Below, in pieces: positions 5,442 through 10,260 of a stretch of 10,260 nucleotides of DNA. The DNA comes from JBDHRG01 sp039807445. Lineage in GTDB: Bacteria > Pseudomonadota > Gammaproteobacteria > Competibacterales > Competibacteraceae. The notes under the pieces were generated by a model, which saw nothing but the letters and a program-made list of their open reading frames with translations, had not been told where the DNA came from and did not search any database. Position 1 is the first letter of the stretch. Each line of letters starts with the position of its first letter. The stretch lies in contig JBDHRG010000136.1 of assembly GCA_039807445.1 (NCBI GenBank), forward strand, positions 1-10,260, written 5' to 3'. The translations under genes and the position numbers were made by a program.

Positions 5442-6521
5442 CCGGGGTCTGCACCCGCCTTCCGCCTCGGCAGCAGGGGCTGGCCGCATGCAGGCGGCGC
5501 CGGGTCGAACGACCCCGGCGCGCCGCCAGGGGTTGCGCCGCAGGCCGAGCTTCTCCCGCAGGTCGAGCAGCGCCCAGAGCCAGCCGATGCGGCGCGCCGC
5601 CAGCGGCGCCCACGACAGCGGCGCGAAGCCGGTCCACGGCAGGAAGGGGTTGCGGCGGCTGTAGGCCCAGAGCTCGACGCGGGTGCAGGGCCGCGCGCTG
5701 GGGCCGCGGGCATGGAAACCGAAGGTGTCGGCGATCACCAGCGTATTGGCCGGCACGGCGAAGGTTCGCGGCTCGCCCAGCCCCAGGGCGGCGAGCTCTT
5801 CGCGCGCGATGCGCAGCGAGCCGCAGGCCGAGTACTTGTCGTCGAGGCGCGTGGCTTCGAGGCACCGGCGCCGCTCCCAGGCCAGCCTGGCCGGCGTGAG
5901 GCGGTGCGAGCCGGGGACATAGACGAAGGGTCCGCCGTCCTCGGCGACGTCGGTCAGGAACAGCCAGGCCTTCACCGAGGGGTGGAAAGTGTCGGCATGG
6001 AGGCGGGTCTGCGGGTCCCGGGCGCCGGCCCGGGCCTGGCTGAGGATGGTCTGGATGTAGACCAGCGGCTCCTGGTCGAACGAGCCCACGTAGCGGATCG
6101 GTTGGCGCCAGTCGGCGCGTCGCAGCAGGCGGGCGACCTCGGGCAGCGCCGCGAGCGCGGCAGCGTCGAGCCCGATTCGCCGCGTCACGGTGTCGCCCTG
6201 CACCATCTCGCGGGCTTCGGCCTGGTACCGCAGCACGGCCTCGCGCAGCCGCGTGAACTCGTCCTGCGGCAGGAACGGGTGGCGGACGATGAAGCCGTCG
6301 CGCTCGAACGCCGTGCGGTCCGCCGGCGCGATCGTGTCGGCAAGCCTTTCCCGCCGCGACTGCGCCATCCGGTAGGCCAGGCTGACGCGCGCGGTGTGCA
6401 GGCCCCAGGCGTTGAGGCGGCGGGAGCCGATCACGGGATTGTCGCGGAACGACTTGGCCTGGGTCGCCACCGTCGGCAGCCAGAGCGGCGCCAGCAGGGC
6501 GCGCAGCGGCGAGAAATCCAT
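5424..6521 (-). CDS. Phytanoyl-CoA dioxygenase (PhyH) family protein
   Basis: This 365-residue protein looks like an Fe(II)/2-oxoglutarate oxygenase of the PhyH family. The N-terminal half has FERDGFIVRHPFLPQDEFTR, the usual family opening. The metal site is LHADTFHP (His175, Asp177) with a downstream GGPFVYVPGSH, and the distal histidine in FGFHARG (His270), followed by Arg281 as the candidate 2-oxoglutarate-binding residue. The substrate is unknown; PhyH proteins hydroxylate very diverse small molecules. The last 25 or so residues (Ala/Arg/Gly-rich) look like read-through into unrelated sequence, and a strong inverted repeat at 5496-5521 falls in the coding tail. The ATG at 6521 lies 26 bp after the small frame at 6548-6631, on the same strand, so it may be the last gene of the Uma2 operon. 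The ribosome binding site is weak. Confidence 0.82.
   Translation of the reverse strand: MDFSPLRALLAPLWLPTVATQAKSFRDNPVIGSRRLNAWGLHTARVSLAYRMAQSRRERLADTIAPADRTAFERDGFIVRHPFLPQDEFTRLREAVLRYQAEAREMVQGDTVTRRIGLDAAALAALPEVARLLRRADWRQPIRYVGSFDQEPLVYIQTILSQARAGARDPQTRLHADTFHPSVKAWLFLTDVAEDGGPFVYVPGSHRLTPARLAWERRRCLEATRLDDKYSACGSLRIAREELAALGLGEPRTFAVPANTLVIADTFGFHARGPSARPCTRVELWAYSRRNPFLPWTGFAPLSWAPLAARRIGWLWALLDLREKLGLRRNPWRRAGVVRPGAACMRPAPAAEAEGGCRPRLFGGR
5496..5521 (-). other. Strong inverted repeat in the 3' end of the dioxygenase gene
   Basis: GCGCC and GGGTCG pair with CGACCC and GGCGC around a very short loop, about 11 bp with one bulged C at 5516. It lies about 70 bp before the stop. It could be an old transcript end now swallowed by the reading frame; there is no T-run. 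Confidence 0.4.
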
Positions 6522-6547
6522 TAGCGATGCATTCCGGTTGGAGGCGT

Positions 6548-6631
6548 TCAGGCGCGCAGTATGCCGCAGCGCTGCTGGGCCTGCAGCTTGCGTGAGAGCA
6601 GGGCGAGTTGCTCGGCGTAGACCTGGATCAC
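6548..6631 (-). CDS. 27-codon frame coupled to the MNT gene; possible toxin-gene stub
   Basis: A GTG at 6631 overlaps the MNT stop in the arrangement GTGA and opens a 27-residue frame, MIQVYAEQLALLSRKLQAQQ then RCGILRA. It is predicted helical. I do not recognise it. Its position immediately after an MNT gene is where a HEPN-type partner would normally begin, so it may be the N-terminal stub of a lost partner, or a genuine microprotein. It ends 26 bp before the dioxygenase start. Confidence 0.35.
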   Translation of the reverse strand: MIQVYAEQLALLSRKLQAQQRCGILRA

Positions 6632-6945
6632 AGTCGGATTCCGGTGAGCTGGGCGATACGGTAGATCGGTCCGGGGTCGTACGCCGGCGTTTTCACGATC
6701 AGGTCTACATCGAGCCCTAGCGCATCCTGGAGCCGCATCACGATGCGCGCCTGCTCCAGCAGGGAAACGCCGTGGTCGGTTTCGACGCACAGATCGACAT
6801 CGCCGCCGCGCCGCTCGGGCGAGATGCGCGAGCCGAACAGGATGATCCGTGCACTCTCGCCGAACTGCTCGTGGAGAATGCGACGGATGGCCGCGAGCTG
6901 GGTGTCGTTCAGGCGCACGATGCCGGCGGGCTGCGGTGCGCTCAT
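6628..6945 (-). CDS. MNT-domain nucleotidyltransferase coupled to Uma2 genes
   Basis: This 105-residue minimal nucleotidyltransferase has ARIILFGSRISPERRGGDVD: Gly38-Ser39, Asp49 and Asp51, and a third acid at Asp81 in LDVDLIV. The end, DPGPIYRIAQLTGIRL, is typical of a subfamily of MNT proteins. It is distinct from the MntA at 2977. The ATG at 6945 overlaps the stop of the second Uma2 gene as ATGA, so it should be translated from the same mRNA. Such proteins usually act as antitoxins to HEPN toxins; no intact HEPN gene is next to it, only the 27-codon frame. An antitoxin-like role toward the Uma2 proteins is a hypothesis. Confidence 0.88.
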   Translation of the reverse strand: MSAPQPAGIVRLNDTQLAAIRRILHEQFGESARIILFGSRISPERRGGDVDLCVETDHGVSLLEQARIVMRLQDALGLDVDLIVKTPAYDPGPIYRIAQLTGIRL

Positions 6946-7529
6946 GGCGTCGGCTGCGAGCGGGGCGGCAGAGCGACATCCTCGTACACCGCGGCGATCG
7001 GCGCACGGAAGCCGAGGCTGGCGAGCTCGACCTCGTCGCCGGTGCGGAACGGGTGCAGCATCCAGTGGCCGCTGGCGTCGCGGCGGAACACGTCGACGCT
7101 GACGCGATCGGGATGGATCAGCACGTATTCCTGCAGGCTCTCGAGCGTGCGGTAGTGTTCGAACTTCTGGTCGCGATCGTAAGTGGCGGTAGATTCCGAC
7201 AGCACCTCGACGACCAGCGTCGGATGGCGCATCACATGCGTCGCGCCGCGGTCGCGCTCGTCGCAGATGACCATCACGTCGGGATAGAAGAAGGCATCGG
7301 CCGCCTCGACCCGGAGCTTCATGTCGGCGATGAAGGTTCGGCAGGGCGTGCCGCGGACGTGGTTGCGCAGCAGGCTGGCGACGTTCAGCGCCACGATGCC
7401 GTGATTGGCCGAGGCGCCGGCCATCGCGAACACGTCGCCGGCCACGTACTCGTGCCTGGTCGGTTGGGCGGCCTCCCAGGCCAGATAGTCTTCGACGCTC
7501 ATGCGCCGATGGTCGGCGGGGCTGCTCAT
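6942..7529 (-). CDS. Uma2 family (DUF820) predicted endonuclease, downstream paralogue
   Basis: This 195-residue protein is of the Uma2 family, a PD-(D/E)XK nuclease-fold group whose biological role is unknown. Candidate active-site residues are Asp84 (FYPDVMVICD), Glu108 (LVVEVLSEST) and Lys122 (YDRDQKFEHY), all present. Other family marks are HEYVAGDVFAMAG near the N-terminus, NVASLLRNHV, and LQEYVLIHPDRVSVDVFRRD. The ATG at 7529 overlaps the stop of the upstream paralogue (ATGA) and has GAGGAG 8 bases ahead of it. It is roughly 70% identical to its neighbour, with near-identical ends and a divergent middle. It is the second gene of the - strand operon. Confidence 0.9.
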   Translation of the reverse strand: MSSPADHRRMSVEDYLAWEAAQPTRHEYVAGDVFAMAGASANHGIVALNVASLLRNHVRGTPCRTFIADMKLRVEAADAFFYPDVMVICDERDRGATHVMRHPTLVVEVLSESTATYDRDQKFEHYRTLESLQEYVLIHPDRVSVDVFRRDASGHWMLHPFRTGDEVELASLGFRAPIAAVYEDVALPPRSQPTP

Positions 7530-8125
7530 CGCGCGTTCTCCTCGTCGGCGCCACCCGGGCCGGTGAATTCGACGTCTTCGTACACCGCGGCGATCGGCGC
7601 ACGGAAGCCGAGGCTGGCGAGCTCGACCTCGTCTCCTGCACCGAAGGGGTAAAACATCCAATGGCCGGCGGCGTCACGGCGGAACACGTCGACGCTGACG
7701 GCGTTCGGGTCGATCAGTACGTACTCCTGCAGGCTCTCGAGCGTGCGGTAGTGGGCGAACTTCTGGCCACGATCGTAAGCGGCGGTAGATTCCGACAGCA
7801 CCTCGACGATCAAGGCCGGCGCCTCGACCACGCGCGTTGCCTGGCGGTCCTGCAGGCTGCAGGTGACGAGCAGATCGGGATAGAACACCGCGTCGGCCGC
7901 GTCGACCCTGAGCTTGATGTCGGCAACGAAGGCTTCGCAAGGCGACCCGCGCAGGTGGGTGCGCAGGAGGCCGTAGAGATTCAGCACGATGCGGTTGTGA
8001 TCGAGCGTCGTGCCGGTCATCGCGAACACGTCGCCGGCCACGTACTCGTGTTTGGTCGGCTGGGCGGCCTCCCAGGCCAGATAGTCTTCGATGCTCATGC
8101 GCCGATGGTCGGCAGGCTTGCTCAT
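7526..8125 (-). CDS. Uma2 family (DUF820) predicted endonuclease, upstream paralogue
   Basis: This 199-residue first gene of the - strand operon has the same family blocks as its neighbour: KHEYVAGDVFAMTG, Asp84 in FYPDLLVTC, Glu108 in LIVEVLSEST, Lys122 in YDRGQKFAHY and LQEYVLIDPNAVSVDVF. The acidic/lysine set of a PD-(D/E)XK nuclease is intact. The ATG at 8125 follows a GGGGGA about 7 bases upstream. The C-terminal tail EFTGPGGADEENAR is acidic and unlike the basic, Pro-rich tail of the paralogue. The gene is divergent from htpG; a possible -10 box on the - strand (TATGCT, 8160-8155) has no convincing -35. Confidence 0.9.
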   Translation of the reverse strand: MSKPADHRRMSIEDYLAWEAAQPTKHEYVAGDVFAMTGTTLDHNRIVLNLYGLLRTHLRGSPCEAFVADIKLRVDAADAVFYPDLLVTCSLQDRQATRVVEAPALIVEVLSESTAAYDRGQKFAHYRTLESLQEYVLIDPNAVSVDVFRRDAAGHWMFYPFGAGDEVELASLGFRAPIAAVYEDVEFTGPGGADEENAR

Positions 8126-8166
8126 CGCGGCGTCCCCCGGAATCCGATGCGCCGAGCATAGCGCGG

Positions 8167-8194
8167 CTTGAAATCGGCTGTCCCGACCCTATCT
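8167..8194 (+). promoter_or_regulatory. Sigma-32 heat-shock promoter of htpG
   Basis: CTTGAAA (8167-8173) and CCCTATCT (8187-8194) are separated by 13 bp. The sigma-32 consensus is CTTGAAA, 13-17 bp, CCCCATNT, so there is one mismatch in total. It lies 57 bp before the htpG start. HtpG is a classical sigma-32 regulon member, which supports the reading. Confidence 0.8.
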
Positions 8195-8251
8195 CCCCGC
8201 CGTCTGCGGACCACCCGGTTCGCTCGTCACGCCATCATCCGAGGATTTTCC

Positions 8252-10156
8252 ATGACCGTCGATGCGCACAAGGAAACCCTGGGCTTCCAGGCCGAGGTCA
8301 AGCAGCTGCTGCACCTGATGATCCACTCGCTGTACTCGAACAAGGAGATCTTCCTGCGCGAGCTGATCTCCAACGCCTCCGACGCCTGCGACAAGCTGCG
8401 TTTCGAGGCGCTGACCGACGCCGCGCTGTACGAAGACGACACCGAGCTGAAGATCCGCATCGCCTACGACAAGGCCGCGCGCACGATCACGATCGGCGAC
8501 AACGGCATCGGCATGAACCGCCAGGAAGTGATCGACCACATCGGCACGATCGCGCGCTCGGGCACGCGCGCCTTCTTCGAGCAGCTGAGCGGCGACCAGC
8601 AGAAGGATGCGAAGCTGATCGGCCAGTTCGGCGTCGGCTTCTACTCGGCGTTCATCGTCGCCGACAAGGTCACGCTGAGCACCCGCCGCGCCGGCCTCGG
8701 CGCCGAGCACGGCGTGCGCTGGGAGTCGAAGGGCGAGGGCGAGTACTCGCTCGAGACGGTCGAGAAGCCCGGCCGCGGCACCGAGATCGTATTGCACCTG
8801 CGCAGCGGCGAAGACGAGTTCCTCGATGCCTGGCGGCTGCGTGCGGTGATCACCAAGTACTCGGATCACATCCAGCTGCCGGTGATCCTGACCGTGCACA
8901 AGCCGGCCGAGGGCGAGGACGGCGCCGAGACGCTCGAGGACGAGCAGGTCAACCAGGCCTCGGCGCTGTGGGCGCGGCCCAAGTCCGAGCTCAACGACGA
9001 GGAGTACCGCGACTTCTACAAGCACGTCGCGCACGACTTCGAAGACCCGCTGGCGTGGACGCACAACCGCGTCGAAGGCAAGTACGAGTACACCTCGCTG
9101 CTGTACGTGCCGGGCCGCGCGCCCTTCGACCTGTGGGACCGCGACCAGCGCCACGGCGTGAAGCTGTACGTGCAGCGCGTGTTCATCATGGAAGACGCCG
9201 AACACCTGATGCCGCGCTACCTGCGCTTCGTGCGCGGCGTGATCGACTCGAACGACCTGCCGCTGAACGTCTCGCGCGAGCTGTTGCAGAACAACAAGGT
9301 CATCGACGGCATCCGCTCGGGCTCGGTGAAGAAGGTGCTGGGGCTGCTCGAAGACCTGGCGAAGAACGAGCCCGAGAAGTACGCCGGCTTCTGGAAAGAG
9401 TTCGGCCGCGTGCTGAAGGAAGGCCCCGGCGAAGACTTCGCCAGCCGCGAAGCGATCGCCAGGCTGTTGCGCTTCGCCTCGACGCACGCCGACGGCGCCG
9501 AGCAGGCGGTGTCGCTCGCCGATTACCTCGGCCGCATGAAGGACGGTCAGGACAAGATCTATTACATCACCGCCGACTCCTTCGCTGCGGCGAAGAACAG
9601 CCCGCACCTCGAGATCTTCCGCAAGAAGGGCGTCGAAGTGCTGCTGATGCACGAGCGCGTCGACGAGTGGCTGATGGCGCACCTGAACGAGTTCGAGGGC
9701 AAGCGCTTCGTCTCGGTGGCCAAGGGCGCGCTCGACCTCGGCGGCATCGAGTCCGAGGACGAGAAGCGGACGCAGGCCGAGGTCGAGGAGCGCTACAAGG
9801 CGCTGCTCGAGCGGCTCGAGGGCACACTCGGCGACAAGGTCGAGGACGTGCGCGTGTCGCAGCGCCTGACCGATTCGCCGGCGTGCCTGGTGGTCGACGA
9901 GCACGCGATGAGTACCTTCTACGAGCGCCTGCTGAAGGAAGCCGGCCGCGACGTGCCGGCGAGCAAGCCCCATCTCGAGCTCAATCCGCAGCACCCGCTG
10001 GTCGCGCGGCTGCAGGCCGAAGCCGACGACACCCGCTTCGCCGACCTCGGCCACCTGCTGTTCGAACAGGCGGTGCTGACCGAGGGTGGCAGCCTCGAGG
10101 ACCCGGCCGCCTTCGTCCGCCGCCTCAACGGGCTGCTGCTCGACCTGGCGAAGTGA
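8252..10156 (+). CDS. htpG: Molecular chaperone HtpG (bacterial Hsp90)
   Basis: HtpG is a cytosolic, homodimeric, ATP-driven chaperone of the Hsp90 family. This copy has 634 residues, close to the 624 of E. coli. The GHKL ATPase domain shows ELISNASDACDKLR (Glu37, Asn41), DNGIGM (83-88) and GQFGVGFYS (124-132). The middle domain has LPLNVSRELLQ with the catalytic Arg342, and the C-terminal dimerisation domain follows, with RLTDSPACLVVDEHAMSTF and LLFEQAVLTEGG. The ATG at 8252 is preceded by GAGG (8241-8244); the frame is open further upstream, but that extension would cross the promoter and lacks family similarity. Transcription is probably heat-induced from the sigma-32 promoter. It is complete, with no anomalies. 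Confidence 0.98.
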   Translation: MTVDAHKETLGFQAEVKQLLHLMIHSLYSNKEIFLRELISNASDACDKLRFEALTDAALYEDDTELKIRIAYDKAARTITIGDNGIGMNRQEVIDHIGTIARSGTRAFFEQLSGDQQKDAKLIGQFGVGFYSAFIVADKVTLSTRRAGLGAEHGVRWESKGEGEYSLETVEKPGRGTEIVLHLRSGEDEFLDAWRLRAVITKYSDHIQLPVILTVHKPAEGEDGAETLEDEQVNQASALWARPKSELNDEEYRDFYKHVAHDFEDPLAWTHNRVEGKYEYTSLLYVPGRAPFDLWDRDQRHGVKLYVQRVFIMEDAEHLMPRYLRFVRGVIDSNDLPLNVSRELLQNNKVIDGIRSGSVKKVLGLLEDLAKNEPEKYAGFWKEFGRVLKEGPGEDFASREAIARLLRFASTHADGAEQAVSLADYLGRMKDGQDKIYYITADSFAAAKNSPHLEIFRKKGVEVLLMHERVDEWLMAHLNEFEGKRFVSVAKGALDLGGIESEDEKRTQAEVEERYKALLERLEGTLGDKVEDVRVSQRLTDSPACLVVDEHAMSTFYERLLKEAGRDVPASKPHLELNPQHPLVARLQAEADDTRFADLGHLLFEQAVLTEGGSLEDPAAFVRRLNGLLLDLAK

Positions 10157-10161
10157 GGTGC

Positions 10162-10190
10162 GGGGGGGAATGGGTGATGGGGGATGAGGG
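10162..10190 (+). other. G-rich tract after htpG
   Basis: The + strand carries runs of 7, 3, 5 and 3 G residues separated by short spacers, 5 bp after the htpG stop, enough for a G-quadruplex. GGGGAATGGG (10165-10174) is also the exact complement of the CCCATTCCCC units of the following array, so the 3' end of the transcript could fold into a long hairpin. It has no T-run. Confidence 0.5.
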
Positions 10191-10205
10191 ATGAGGCTAC
10201 ACTTG

Positions 10206-10260
10206 TTCCCCATTCCCCATTCCCCATTCCCCATTCCCCATTCCCCATTCCCCATTCCCC
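10206..10260. repeat. Heptamer tandem array (CCCCATT)n
   Basis: Eight consecutive 7-bp units, the first lacking its A, run without a mismatch from 10206 to the window edge and evidently continue beyond. On the - strand each unit presents GGGG with AAT loops, a regular G-quadruplex motif. A reading frame through it on the - strand (repeating Met-Gly-Asn-Gly-Glu-Trp-Gly) is a by-product of the repeat, not a gene. Confidence 0.97.

Noticed and set aside
5118..6524. 468-codon + strand frame opposite the dioxygenase
   Set aside because: The - strand product has clear PhyH motifs; the + strand frame is an antisense shadow except possibly the short HEPN-like start at 5376.
8189..10255. Very long open frame on the - strand opposite htpG (688 codons)
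   Set aside because: It mirrors a highly conserved gene; long antisense frames are expected in high-GC DNA. Its start lies in the heptamer array and it has no family similarity.
10206..10260. CRISPR-like array
   Set aside because: Units are 7 bp with no spacers, so it is a simple tandem repeat.

Overview
The window is high-GC DNA from a Gram-negative member of the Pseudomonadota, most likely a beta- or gammaproteobacterium. The basis is group 2 capsule genes (kpsC/kpsS), an HtpG of the proteobacterial type, and a near-consensus sigma-32 heat-shock promoter in front of htpG. The look of the Ogt and HtpG proteins faintly favours a betaproteobacterium, but this is from memory and no genus can be named.

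Layout. 1-1660: end of a capsule operon, with the C-terminal end of KpsC (apparently carrying an internal deletion) translationally overlapping KpsS, closed by a terminator at 1689-1713. 1712-5441: an accessory island on the + strand made of toxin-antitoxin modules and debris. In order it holds parDE with its own promoter and palindromic operator, a methylguanine-DNA methyltransferase (ogt copy 1), a MntA/HepT module, a second ogt about 96% identical to the first, a hicAB module whose toxin gene is broken by an exact 25-bp tandem duplication, a remnant of an IS607-type serine recombinase, and remnants of a second MNT/HEPN pair. 5424-8125: five - strand reading frames. Two Uma2 nuclease-fold paralogues, an MNT nucleotidyltransferase and a 27-codon frame are linked stop-to-start by 4-base overlaps; 26 bp further on comes a PhyH-type dioxygenase. 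8167-10260: divergent htpG with its heat-shock promoter, then a G-rich tract and a (CCCCATT)n heptamer array running off the window.

How it fits together. The outer genes are housekeeping or surface genes (capsule lipid-linker synthesis, Hsp90 chaperone). Between them lies a turnover zone in which small toxin-antitoxin genes have arrived, duplicated and decayed. Two observations stand out. The coupled Uma2-Uma2-MNT operon looks like a candidate undescribed nuclease/nucleotidyltransferase module. The ogt duplication brackets an intact MntA-HepT pair, so homologous deletion between the repeats would remove that module. The dead hicA could be restored by precise loss of one 25-bp repeat. Functional statements rest on motif recognition by eye; no database search was possible.
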